Source of the DNA: Catalinimonas alkaloidigena
GTDB lineage: Bacteria > Bacteroidota > Bacteroidia > Cytophagales > Cyclobacteriaceae
Length of the DNA stretch: 64,000 nt
Assembly: GCF_029504655.1 (NCBI RefSeq)
Contig: NZ_JAQFIL010000001.1
Span: 935,001-999,000 of the forward strand
Direction of reading: 5' to 3'
Under the pieces are notes generated by a model. It had not been told where the DNA came from, did not search any database, and worked only from the letters and a program-made list of their open reading frames with translations. The position numbers were made by a program, and so were the translations under genes. Below, piece by piece: positions 42,433 to 50,606 of this stretch. Position 1 is the stretch's first letter. The number at the start of each line of letters is the position of its first letter.

Positions 42433-43256
42433 TGCTTTATAGATGCTTTACTGTCACTAGTGTCTTTTTGAATTTTACTTATACAAGTTTCGTAAATGTC
42501 TTCTGCTTCTTCTACAAACTTGCTTTCAGGATACTTGTCTATAAAATATTGATAGTATTCAATAGTTGTATAATATCTTTCTTTCTGCTTTACTAAAATA
42601 CTTTGTTCTGCCAGTTTAAACTGTGCTGCCACTTTCCAGTAACTAATTTCTTCATTCAGATGAGAATCAGGATAGTCTTTCTGAAAATTATTGAAAGCGA
42701 TTATTGCTGCTTTATAATTTTCAAGCCTAAAATATAGTGTTGCATTTTCGTAAGCTTTTACTTCCAACTTGGCCTGTAACTCATCAAGAATCTGCTCAGC
42801 TTTGTCGGTGTATTCGCTGTAAGGGTACTTGTTGATGAAAAGCTGCATGGCCTCAATAGCCTCAAAAGTACTTGTTTGGTCTAAATTAGGAACAGGAGAC
42901 TGAAGATAAAGAGAGTAGGCATGCATATAAAGTGCCTCGGTTGCAAATTGGCTTCGCGTATAAGTATCGAAGAAGTTTTTGAAGTAATGCGCACTTAAAA
43001 TATATTTTCTTTCATAATAGTGAGCATATGCATAGTAGAATTGAGCTTCTTCGGCAGTTTTTGTCCCCTTTATAATAGGTAATACTTCTTCTAACAAAAC
43101 AATGGCCCTATAATAGTCCTTGTCCTGATAGTACTCTAGCGCGGCATCGTATTTTACCTGCCAGTCTGAGCTTTTTTGAATTTTCCTAAAGTCACTGCAC
43201 GAAGTAGTGAACAATATGAAAAGACCTAAAACTGTGAAGTATATATTTTTTTGCAA
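42429..43256 (-). CDS. bamD: Outer membrane assembly factor BamD (lipoprotein)
   Basis: BamD is the essential TPR lipoprotein of the BAM complex that inserts beta-barrels. The 275-residue protein has a lipoprotein signal (YFTVLGLFILFTTSCSDF, lipidated Cys about residue 20) and tandem TPRs such as YDAALEYYQDKDYYRAIVLL and EAQFYYAYAHYYERKYILSA. The start is TTG: the upstream codons include an in-frame stop two codons earlier, and the signal peptide requires this start. It leads the minus-strand block. Confidence 0.92.
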   Translation of the reverse strand: MQKNIYFTVLGLFILFTTSCSDFRKIQKSSDWQVKYDAALEYYQDKDYYRAIVLLEEVLPIIKGTKTAEEAQFYYAYAHYYERKYILSAHYFKNFFDTYTRSQFATEALYMHAYSLYLQSPVPNLDQTSTFEAIEAMQLFINKYPYSEYTDKAEQILDELQAKLEVKAYENATLYFRLENYKAAIIAFNNFQKDYPDSHLNEEISYWKVAAQFKLAEQSILVKQKERYYTTIEYYQYFIDKYPESKFVEEAEDIYETCISKIQKDTSDSKASIKQ

Positions 43257-43285
43257 TGCTTATGTATTTATGTATTTATGTGCTG

Positions 43286-43317
43286 CAAAGTTAATCGTAT
43301 CTTAATGAAAATACAAT
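43286..43317 (-). promoter_or_regulatory. Bacteroidetes-type promoter for the bamD block
   Basis: Read on the minus strand, ATTG (43317-43314) is followed after 20 bp by TAACTTTG (43293-43286). The -7 element is perfect and the -33 differs by one base. The predicted leader carries a direct repeat of an 8-bp unit (TATGTATT on the plus strand, 43261-43282, about 2.75 copies) just before the bamD start. Confidence 0.7.
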
Positions 43318-43383
43318 GTATGTCGCAGAAACAAAGTTCCTAAGATTATGTCAATCAGATAAATAAACGTAAACAGAAGGGGC

Positions 43384-44085
43384 TTATTTCCTTACAACCA
43401 TCTTTTTGGTAGCTACATTCTTACCGTTGAGTTGCAAAGTGTAGAAATAAATTCCATTTGAAAGTTGCTCGGTAGGAATTTTAATACTGTTTTCAGAATA
43501 AGGAAGCTCTTGTTCAATTACCTGATTGCCCAGTAAATTGAGAATCACAATCTTGGCTGACTGACCAAAATCTAATGAATAGTCAATAGTTGCAGAATTA
43601 GCGATAGGGTTTGGATAAGCATTGCTTACTTTCAAGTCAGGACGCTGATACAAAATTCCACTAGGAAAATCTCCTTGTACGTGAAATCGGAAGGAACGCT
43701 CGATAGCATTAGTAGGATTGTCGGTATCAAAGAAAAGAAAACGGATGTTACCTTGTACCTCATCAAAAATAGCACTGAGGTTAAATGAAATACCATCGTA
43801 GGTTTCACCAGGCTCCAAGGTTTTAATTTCTAGCAAACCATTTTTATCAAGGCAATTGTCACCGGAACAAATGGAAGCCAATAATTCTTCGTTTTCCTGA
43901 TCAGTGTCCAGTATTTTAATAGCCAATCTTAAAGGCTGGTCGGAGTCATTTCGAATACTGAGGGGGGATTTATGAAATTCACCAGTCTGCATGTAATATT
44001 CTTCCTGTGAGTTTAGCAGCGTAAACCCCTGAGGATAAGCACTTAAGCTACAGAAGAATAAAAAAACTGGTAGAAGAAATCTCAT
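43384..44085 (-). CDS. Secreted protein with type IX sorting domain
   Basis: The 233-residue protein has a signal peptide (RFLLPVFLFFCSLSAYPQGF) and a C-terminal T9SS type-A sorting domain: SNAYPNPIANSATIDYSLD, AKIVILNLLGNQVIEQELP and NGIYFYTLQLNGKNVATKKM, ending VVRK. The part between (about 20-150) is a beta-rich module of unknown function with one cysteine pair (SICSGDNCLDKNG). It is predicted to be exported across the outer membrane and anchored or released. Confidence 0.85.
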   Translation of the reverse strand: MRFLLPVFLFFCSLSAYPQGFTLLNSQEEYYMQTGEFHKSPLSIRNDSDQPLRLAIKILDTDQENEELLASICSGDNCLDKNGLLEIKTLEPGETYDGISFNLSAIFDEVQGNIRFLFFDTDNPTNAIERSFRFHVQGDFPSGILYQRPDLKVSNAYPNPIANSATIDYSLDFGQSAKIVILNLLGNQVIEQELPYSENSIKIPTEQLSNGIYFYTLQLNGKNVATKKMVVRK

Positions 44086-44096
44086 AAAACGGTGAT

Positions 44097-44128
44097 CAAA
44101 AGTATTTATTTCATAAAATTAACTCAAT
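44097..44128 (-). promoter_or_regulatory. Promoter for the T9SS cargo gene, nearly leaderless
   Basis: On the minus strand ATTG (44128-44125), a 20-bp spacer and TACTTTTG (44104-44097) form a Bacteroidetes promoter. The start codon is at 44085, so the expected RNA start leaves a leader of only about 5 nt. Confidence 0.55.
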
Positions 44129-44185
44129 TTTTTTCTATAAATCAACTAATTTTTAGCATTTTCTTACATGTAGTTCAAAAAGAAA

Positions 44186-45790
44186 TTATTCTCCCGGAGG
44201 AGAATTTTGCATACCTTTTTGCCCTCCTTCCGATATTGATTTTTCAATATCCTCCTCGTCTTTGTTACGTTTTAAAGCAGTTCTCTCGATAACCTGTATT
44301 TTGGTTGGCCGTTCTTCAATTCTCCACTGGAAACCCTGAAGTTGTTTGTCATCTTTGCTTAATTCGTGTAGAGGGATGAGCTTGCCATTGGGTTGAGTAT
44401 AAAAAGAAATGTTATCAAGAGCTCCTTCAGCAAACCTCAATACCATATCACTGCATAAGATATAGTTCATGCCAACCATAATAGAATCTTGCTCAAGTAC
44501 AAAATAAATGCTTTCTCCATTGCCATTGACATCAATGTTTTTTATCTGTCCCTGATCAAAATCTACTACCATTTTACGGCCTTTCACCTGATTAAAGTTG
44601 TTAATAGTATCTTTAGAAATCACAAAAGAATTTTGTATTACATTCATTTTTTCTATCTGTCCATTCACAATCTCGAGGTTGATAGAATCAGCTACGATCT
44701 GGCTTTCATCATTCCACAAAATGGGATCACGGTAGAGATAAAGGATAGAATCGGTGATATGGTAGGCAAGAGAATCTGATAAAGCCTGTAAATCACTTCT
44801 GTAAATTCTTACATCGTGATAAGCCAGTATTCTTTCCTTGGCTGGAATAGAATCCTCTACACTCACCAGAGTGTCTGCTGATAGAAAAAGAGTATCCAAA
44901 CCCATAGGTCTCCTCATCACTGCCTGACCATATACTTTGGTTATCCCGATATTTCTACGGTAGATTGCGCTATCCCCGGTGATTATTACATCATTGTCTT
45001 TAGAGACCATTTCTACATTAGAAGTAGCCCGGTAGAGTTTTTGTACATCATCCAGAAAGAGCCGATCCGCACTAATAACGTACTTTTCAGTTTCTACAGT
45101 TCCTAAGCCAAATATAGACTGCTTTTCAGTGGTAAGGTACTCGCTACCTGCTTGAGCCGTCAACTCAGTGCCATCATTAGAGGTGATGAGTGTAGGGCCT
45201 AAAGTGTATGCGACTTTCGTTTCAGTATTGTATTGAAGTGTATCAGACTCAAGTTTATAGTCCGGATTCGTCAGTACAACACTATCTTTGAAAGAGGCCA
45301 TATTGGATACAGTATGATAGGAACCTTCTATACTTGTCAGTACATTGGTGGAGTCTACCAGTCTGCCTCCCTCATAATAATATGCCAAATTAGCAGGCAG
45401 GTCATAATCCAGATAGTCAGAGTACAACGTCATACTTGGAGTGGTATAAATTACATTGCCACGCATTTGGGCTACCCTTACATTTCCATCATAAATTAGT
45501 CTGTCTCCCACTACCTTAATGGTGTCGCCCTCTTCAACGCGGACGCGTTCCCCAAATACTTCAGTTAAATTTTTCTGATTGTATAAAATCACTGAATCAC
45601 CAAAAATACGGGTATTACCCTGCCTGAGAATTACATTGCCAATGAGCTTACGAAACTGTTCATCGGTCTCTGGGTTTTTTCCTCCCTGAAAAACTTCAGC
45701 ATTTTCAATTTGTATGTTTTTTTGTCCAAAGGCTGAGAAAGTACAAACAAAAAAGAACAGGAGAGGTAAGTAGAAATATGCTATCTTCAT
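44186..45790 (-). CDS. OstA-like (LptA/LptD N-terminal-like) protein
   Basis: The 534-residue exported protein has a signal peptide (KIAYFYLPLLFFFVCTFSAF) and many repeated OstA-fold strands, e.g. LIGNVILRQGNTRIFGDSVI, VVGDRLIYDGNVRVAQMRG and NVEMVSKDNDVIITGDSAIY. These resemble the beta-jellyroll of LptA and the LptD N-terminus, which carries LPS across the periplasm. This long soluble form is common in Bacteroidetes. It is the neighbour of the T9SS cargo gene, downstream in the same direction, and divergent from tilS. Confidence 0.85.
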   Translation of the reverse strand: MKIAYFYLPLLFFFVCTFSAFGQKNIQIENAEVFQGGKNPETDEQFRKLIGNVILRQGNTRIFGDSVILYNQKNLTEVFGERVRVEEGDTIKVVGDRLIYDGNVRVAQMRGNVIYTTPSMTLYSDYLDYDLPANLAYYYEGGRLVDSTNVLTSIEGSYHTVSNMASFKDSVVLTNPDYKLESDTLQYNTETKVAYTLGPTLITSNDGTELTAQAGSEYLTTEKQSIFGLGTVETEKYVISADRLFLDDVQKLYRATSNVEMVSKDNDVIITGDSAIYRRNIGITKVYGQAVMRRPMGLDTLFLSADTLVSVEDSIPAKERILAYHDVRIYRSDLQALSDSLAYHITDSILYLYRDPILWNDESQIVADSINLEIVNGQIEKMNVIQNSFVISKDTINNFNQVKGRKMVVDFDQGQIKNIDVNGNGESIYFVLEQDSIMVGMNYILCSDMVLRFAEGALDNISFYTQPNGKLIPLHELSKDDKQLQGFQWRIEERPTKIQVIERTALKRNKDEEDIEKSISEGGQKGMQNSPPGE

Positions 45791-45855
45791 TATTTAATGA
45801 TGCTTACATTTTAAGTCAAAAGACCCTAACTCTCTTTGACGAATAATCTTAAAGT

Positions 45856-47208
45856 ATGGTTAACAAATTCGGGGCATTTATTAACGAAACAAACTTATTT
45901 ACTAAAAATACTCCTATACTGCTAGCCGTCAGCGGTGGAGTAGACTCGGCTGTGATGGCTGACTTATTTGCTGAGGCTAATTTCAGTTTTGCAATGGCAC
46001 ATTGCAACTTTCATCTAAGAGCAGAGGAATCCGATGGCGATGAGACTTTTGTGCGCCAGCTTGCAAGTCAGTATGGAGTTGAGTGTTACATCCAAGATTT
46101 TGATACGATTGACTATGCTGAGCGTGAGAAAATGTCTATAGAAATGGCTGCCAGAAAGCTTCGTTATGCTTGGTTTAAGTCTCTGCTATCGCAGCATAAT
46201 TATACTTATGTTGCGACCGCTCATCACAAAAATGATGTGTTAGAAACTGTACTTTTTAATTTGAGTAGGGGCACCGGTATTGCCGGTTTGCATGGCATTA
46301 AGCCCAAAAAGGGTAATGTGATACGTCCATTGCTGTTTGCTGACAGAAAACAGATTGAGAATTACGCTCGGGAAAAACAACTACTATGGAGAGAAGACCG
46401 CTCTAACCAGGATGAAAAACATAGAAGAAATCTGATCAGGCGTAAGGTGATTCCTGTATTAGAAGAAGTTAATCCTAATTTACTACAGACGATGGAGATA
46501 AGCCTTGAGAGGATTTCAGAAACAGAAGATGTATTCAGGGCAGTTGTCAAAGACCTGAGATCGGTCAGTGTTCGTAGTGATGGTAAAGATGTTTATTTGA
46601 ATATCAAAATTTTAAAAAATCAGCCGGGTTTAAAAGTAATTCTACATGAATTAATCAAAGAATATGGTTTTCAGTATCATCAAAGCAGAGAAATCGCGGA
46701 AGCTATTAAGAAGCGAGAGCATAACTCTCAAGTAGGAAAAGTTTTTGACTCGTCCACGCATCGCTTGAATATTGATCGTAAAGAATTAGTGATTAGTTCT
46801 ACTACCGACTATATAGCAAGTTTATACGAAATAGATGGAAAAGAACATACTTTACAGACTGATGAGTTTACATTAAACTTTAGCGTACTGGACGCCCACA
46901 AGTATAAAATAGTCCCCCTGGCTAATATCGCCGCTTTGGATCATGAGAAACTGCAGTTCCCATTAAAGTTACGTACCTGGAAAAAGGGTGATCACTTTTT
47001 CCCATTGGGAATGAACCGCAAAAAAAAACTCAGCGATTTTATGATAGACCTCAAAATTCCGCTAAACTTGAAAAAAAGAGTCATGGTATTGACCTCTGGT
47101 AACGATATCGTATGGGTAGTAGGCCAAAGAATTGACCATCGTTACAGAGTGACAGAAAACACCAAGCAGGTTTTTGAGATCAAACAAGAGGTTAAACCCC
47201 TGCCATGA
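45856..47208 (+). CDS. tilS: tRNA(Ile)-lysidine synthase TilS
   Basis: TilS modifies C34 of the tRNA-Ile CAU anticodon to lysidine so that AUA is read. The 450-residue protein has the PP-loop ILLAVSGGVDSAVMADLFAE (residues 21-40), MAHCNFHLRAEESDGDE, TAHHKNDVLETVLFNLSRGT and the C-terminal domain with RTWKKGDHFFPLGMNRKKKL. It is divergently transcribed from the OstA-like gene across 65 bp. Confidence 0.96.
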   Translation: MVNKFGAFINETNLFTKNTPILLAVSGGVDSAVMADLFAEANFSFAMAHCNFHLRAEESDGDETFVRQLASQYGVECYIQDFDTIDYAEREKMSIEMAARKLRYAWFKSLLSQHNYTYVATAHHKNDVLETVLFNLSRGTGIAGLHGIKPKKGNVIRPLLFADRKQIENYAREKQLLWREDRSNQDEKHRRNLIRRKVIPVLEEVNPNLLQTMEISLERISETEDVFRAVVKDLRSVSVRSDGKDVYLNIKILKNQPGLKVILHELIKEYGFQYHQSREIAEAIKKREHNSQVGKVFDSSTHRLNIDRKELVISSTTDYIASLYEIDGKEHTLQTDEFTLNFSVLDAHKYKIVPLANIAALDHEKLQFPLKLRTWKKGDHFFPLGMNRKKKLSDFMIDLKIPLNLKKRVMVLTSGNDIVWVVGQRIDHRYRVTENTKQVFEIKQEVKPLP

Positions 47209-47255
47209 AAATTTTGATATAAACGCCAGAAAAGCAGGATTACCTATCTGAACCT

Positions 47256-47777
47256 ATGAAAAACCCGTTTCAACGCTCATATTCTGCTGAGGAGACCAGT
47301 ATTTTTAATTTTTTGTCAGGCATCAAAATCTTTGAAGCACTCTCGGATGATGAGAAAGCATTTTTTTTACCCTATCTCTACCTCAGAAAATACAAGCAGG
47401 ATGAAGTTGTTTTTTTTAGAAAAGATCCCAGTCATGCCCTTTATGTGATTAAGAGAGGTAAAGTCTCAATTTCATTTGATGTAGGTGAAGAATTAGAAGT
47501 ACTGAATCAAATTGGAACAGGGCATTCATTTGGAAACAACGCCTGTATAGAAAATACCAATCGCTTTTATAATGCTATTGTTACCTCTCCTGATGCTGAT
47601 CTTTATGTAATTCCTCATGTAAATATCATGGATATTTTCTCAAGTCAGCCAAAGATTAAAGCAAAAATGTTAGCTTCGCTAACTGAGATGTACGATGAGT
47701 ATACCAAGCAGCTATTTGCTTCGTATCGTTCTTCCAAAGGGTTTTTTAGCCTGGACCTGCTCTATACTACTTTTTGA
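47256..47777 (+). CDS. Cyclic-nucleotide-binding-fold protein without DNA-binding domain
   Basis: The 173-residue protein is a single cNMP-like beta-roll (about 25-135: IFEALSDDEKAFFLPYLYLR, DEVVFFRKDPSHALYVIKRG, KVSISFDVGEELEVLNQIG) followed by helices. No helix-turn-helix follows, so it is not a Crp-type regulator. The phosphate-binding cassette reads GHSFGNNACIENTNRFYNAI; the usual FGE-x-A and R-T/S-A residues are replaced by FGN and RFYN. cAMP or cGMP binding is therefore doubtful. Confidence 0.75.
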   Translation: MKNPFQRSYSAEETSIFNFLSGIKIFEALSDDEKAFFLPYLYLRKYKQDEVVFFRKDPSHALYVIKRGKVSISFDVGEELEVLNQIGTGHSFGNNACIENTNRFYNAIVTSPDADLYVIPHVNIMDIFSSQPKIKAKMLASLTEMYDEYTKQLFASYRSSKGFFSLDLLYTTF

Positions 47778-47804
47778 GTAGGGTGACCCTCAATGAATAA
47801 ACTA

Positions 47805-47881
47805 GCGCAATGCAATTGGCGCAATGCAATTGGCGCAATGCAATTGGCGCAATGCAATTGGCGCAATGCAATTGGCGCAAT
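47805..47881. repeat. Perfect 14-bp tandem repeat upstream of mdh
   Basis: Five perfect head-to-tail copies of GCGCAATGCAATTG (47805-47874) plus seven bases of a sixth. Each unit contains the palindromes GCGC and CAATTG, and CAAT/ATTG arms. It lies between the cNMP-like gene and the mdh promoter. It has no unique spacers, so it is not a CRISPR array. Confidence 0.97.
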
Positions 47882-47909
47882 AATTACTATCTTCTTTGCG
47901 CTACTTTAT

Positions 47910-47917
47910 TAAATTTG
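47910..47917 (+). promoter_or_regulatory. Probable mdh promoter -7 element
   Basis: TAAATTTG at 47910-47917 matches TAnnTTTG and ends 50 bp before the mdh ATG. No convincing TTTG lies at the usual upstream distance; the 14-bp repeats end about 28 bp upstream, where an activator could bind. Confidence 0.5.
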
Positions 47918-47967
47918 TGTCTTATAGACGATAATTTTTTCACCAAACTATAAAATACGTATATACT

Positions 47968-48897
47968 ATGAAAGTAACTGTAGTAGGAGCTGGAAACGTG
48001 GGAGCAACCTGTGCCGATGTATTGGCCTATCGTGAGGTAGCCAATGAAGTTGTATTGGTAGATATAAAAGAAGGGCTAGCCGAAGGAAAAGCCCTGGATA
48101 TCTGGGAAAAGTCTCCGATCAACCTTTATGATACACGTACCATTGGTTCCACCAATGATTACTCTAAAACTGCCGGATCGGATGTGGTAGTAATCACTTC
48201 CGGGCTTCCCCGCAAGCCTGGTATGTCGCGCGACGACCTGATTGAAACTAACGCTGGTATTGTAAAAACGGTAACCGAAAATGTTGTAAAGCATTCGCCG
48301 GAGGCTATCATTATCATCGTGTCTAACCCGCTGGATGTGATGACCTACCAGGCACACCTGACCTCAAAAGCATCTCGTAATAAAGTAATGGGTATGGCGG
48401 GAATTCTGGATACCGCTCGTTATCGTTCGTTCCTGGCGGAGGCAATTAATGTTTCTCCCAAAGATATACAGGCTGTACTGATGGGTGGTCATGGCGATAC
48501 TATGGTTCCTCTGCCCCGTTACACTACTGTGGGAGGTATTCCGGTAACCGAACTTATTGAAAAGGAGAAGCTTGACGCTATTGTAGACCGTACCAAGTCC
48601 GGAGGTGGAGAGTTGGTGAAGCTGATGGGCACATCAGCCTGGTATGCTCCGGGTTCAGCAGCGGCTCAAATGGTTGAAGCTATCGTAAAAGATCAGCGTC
48701 GTGTATTCCCAGTATGTGTGAAACTTGAGGGAGAATATGGTATAAGTGACTGCTACCTGGGAGCGCCGGTAATTCTTGGTAAAAATGGAATTGAAAAGAT
48801 TATTGAGCTTGAGCTTACCGATGATGAAATGCAACTGCTCAAAACTTCTGAAGGACATGTAAGAGAAGTAATGCAGGTATTGGATAAGATGTCCTAA
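47968..48897 (+). CDS. mdh: Malate dehydrogenase (LDH-like NAD type)
   Basis: Converts malate and oxaloacetate in the TCA cycle. The 309-residue protein has the NAD fold start MKVTVVGAGNVGATCADVLA, the MDH-specific substrate-loop arginines in SGLPRKPGMSRDDLIE, the VSNPLDVMTYQAH segment and the catalytic His in MGGHGDTMVPLPRY. This is the LDH-like MDH typical of Bacteroidetes. Its codon usage appears more GC-rich than that of neighbours, compatible with high expression. It ends at a clear terminator. Confidence 0.96.
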   Translation: MKVTVVGAGNVGATCADVLAYREVANEVVLVDIKEGLAEGKALDIWEKSPINLYDTRTIGSTNDYSKTAGSDVVVITSGLPRKPGMSRDDLIETNAGIVKTVTENVVKHSPEAIIIIVSNPLDVMTYQAHLTSKASRNKVMGMAGILDTARYRSFLAEAINVSPKDIQAVLMGGHGDTMVPLPRYTTVGGIPVTELIEKEKLDAIVDRTKSGGGELVKLMGTSAWYAPGSAAAQMVEAIVKDQRRVFPVCVKLEGEYGISDCYLGAPVILGKNGIEKIIELELTDDEMQLLKTSEGHVREVMQVLDKMS

Positions 48898-48922
48898 ATT
48901 AGTAAAACACTATATCTTTTGG

Positions 48923-48954
48923 AAAAAGGCTTTATCACTAAAGCCTTTTTTTTT
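48923..48954 (+). terminator. Intrinsic terminator after mdh
   Basis: AAAAAGGCTTTA (48923-48934) pairs with TAAAGCCTTTTT (48939-48950), a perfect 12-bp stem with a 4-nt loop, continuing into T's. Confidence 0.9.
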
Positions 48955-49012
48955 GCGTAAACATGAATACCCATTTGAGAGAAAGAAATCTAAAACCAAA
49001 CTAAATGTCATC

Positions 49013-49474
49013 ATGAAAAATTGCCTCACTTTCTTTATGCTTGTTGTTGTTTTCGCCTGTGAACCTTCAGCTAAAAATGATCAAGAGTCTACCAAACTAA
49101 GTCCTGAAGAAACCGCCCAAGACTCCCTGTTCAATGAAATGATGGCGATCCACGATGAAGTGATGCCTGAGATGGATCATATTTTCCGCTTACAAAAGAA
49201 ATTAAAAACACTTATTGATAGTTTACAAAATGAAGAAGCAACCGACCCAGGTATGCTTGACTCACTTACAAACTATAATGATGATCTGCAAGATGCAGAT
49301 GAAGCCATGATGCACTGGATGCGTTCTAATGACTTTGAGTTTGAAGGTATGGAGCATGAAGAAATTATGACTGAACTGGCATCAGAAAAAGAGAATATCA
49401 TCGTTGTTAGAGAGAAAATGCTAAACAGTATTCGTAAAGCTGAAGACATTTTACAACAAATTGAAACCCCTTAG
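49013..49474 (+). CDS. Small helical lipoprotein, Met/His-rich, unknown function
   Basis: I use the ATG at 49013 (153 residues), giving the lipoprotein signal MKNCLTFFMLVVVFACEPSA with lipidated C16; an upstream TTG reading adds a highly charged, implausible extension. The mature part is helical, with MMAIHDEVMPEMDHIFRLQK and MMHWMRSNDFEFEGMEHEEI, i.e. many methionines and some histidines on helical faces. Such proteins are often labelled 'viral A-type inclusion protein', which has no functional meaning. It overlaps the downstream peroxidase gene by 14 bp. Metal binding is only a guess. Confidence 0.75.
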   Translation: MKNCLTFFMLVVVFACEPSAKNDQESTKLSPEETAQDSLFNEMMAIHDEVMPEMDHIFRLQKKLKTLIDSLQNEEATDPGMLDSLTNYNDDLQDADEAMMHWMRSNDFEFEGMEHEEIMTELASEKENIIVVREKMLNSIRKAEDILQQIETP

Positions 49475-50606
49475 CTATTTGCTTTATTACAACTATTTCT
49501 TGACTGCCCTGCTTGTGTTGTTACTCGCCTGTAGTAATGAAAATGAGCCAGAGAAAGAAGTTGTATATGATCCTACCCCATATCAACCAAATTTACCTTG
49601 GTACTTTCCCGATCAAATAAGTTTACCTGCAGATAACCTGTTGACTGAAGAAGGTGTAGCGCTGGGCCGTATGCTTTTTTATGAGAAACAGTTATCAGCA
49701 GACCAAAGTATATCCTGTGCCTCCTGTCATCAACAGGAGAAAGCTTTTACCGATGGCTTGCAGTTTCCACAGGGAATTGATGGGGGGCAGGTAAATAAAA
49801 ATACTATGTCACTCCATAACTTATTATGGGTAAGCCGTCTGAATTGGGATGGCAGGTCAGTCAGCTTGGAAGAACAGGCAATTGGTCCGTTGACCAATCC
49901 CTTGGAGATGGGCCTAACCGATGTAGATGAAGCCGTCTTACGTTTGCAAGCTACCGAAATTTATCCGCCCAAATTTTTTGAAGCTTTTGGTACGGACAGC
50001 ATTACTGCGGAATACCTACTTAAAGCACTGGCTCAGTTTGAGCGAACACTCATCAGCAATCAATCTAAACTGGATCGCTACTGGCGCAATGAGTACGAGC
50101 CCACAGCGCTGGAACTCAAAGGAATGACTCTTTTTTTTACCCATCCTGAGGCCTCTCAGGGTATTCGGGGAGGAAACTGTGGAGACTGCCACCTTGGTCC
50201 TTTTACCGGAGGTTCTGCTGATGCATTTAATGGCTTTCATAATAATGGATTAGATCAGGATAGTGAACTGGAAGAAGGACTTGCCGGACATACCGGAAAT
50301 GCATTTGACCAAGGCAAATTCCGTGCTCCTTCCTTACGAAATATTGCTTTGACTGCCCCCTACATGCACGATGGCCGGTTCAGTACGCTTGAAGAAGTAT
50401 TAGTGCATTACGATGAGCACATCCAGATGAGTAGTACACTTGACCCATTGATACAGGAAGCTAGTAATGAGCCCATCAATGAAGGAGAGCCCATAAAATT
50501 ACATCTTTTACCGGAGGAAAAAGACGCGATCCTTGCCTTTCTACATATGTTGACTGATAGTACATTTATTGAAGATGAACGTTTTTCAAATCCATTCGCC
50601 CAATGA
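49461..50606 (+). CDS. Di-heme cytochrome c peroxidase/MauG-family lipoprotein (MbnH-like)
   Basis: The 381-residue protein is a periplasmic di-heme enzyme of the bacterial CCP/MauG/MbnH family. It has a lipoprotein signal ending LLLACS (C24), heme-c sites C86-ASC-H90 (CASCH) and C240-GDC-H244 (CGDCH), and the third conserved block TAPYMHDGRFSTLEEVL (about 298-314), which supplies a distal ligand region. It starts at TTG within the preceding gene. Because the next gene encodes an MbnP-like protein, an MbnH-type role (oxidative tryptophan modification) is more likely than peroxide removal. That is inference. Confidence 0.88.
   Translation: MKPLSYLLYYNYFLTALLVLLLACSNENEPEKEVVYDPTPYQPNLPWYFPDQISLPADNLLTEEGVALGRMLFYEKQLSADQSISCASCHQQEKAFTDGLQFPQGIDGGQVNKNTMSLHNLLWVSRLNWDGRSVSLEEQAIGPLTNPLEMGLTDVDEAVLRLQATEIYPPKFFEAFGTDSITAEYLLKALAQFERTLISNQSKLDRYWRNEYEPTALELKGMTLFFTHPEASQGIRGGNCGDCHLGPFTGGSADAFNGFHNNGLDQDSELEEGLAGHTGNAFDQGKFRAPSLRNIALTAPYMHDGRFSTLEEVLVHYDEHIQMSSTLDPLIQEASNEPINEGEPIKLHLLPEEKDAILAFLHMLTDSTFIEDERFSNPFAQ

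Noticed and set aside
47805..47881. CRISPR array
   Set aside because: Copies are directly adjacent, 14 bp long, with no unique spacers and no cas genes nearby.
48953..49012. N-terminal extension of the small lipoprotein from a TTG
   Set aside because: It starts inside the mdh terminator, is highly basic, and would hide the clear lipoprotein signal.
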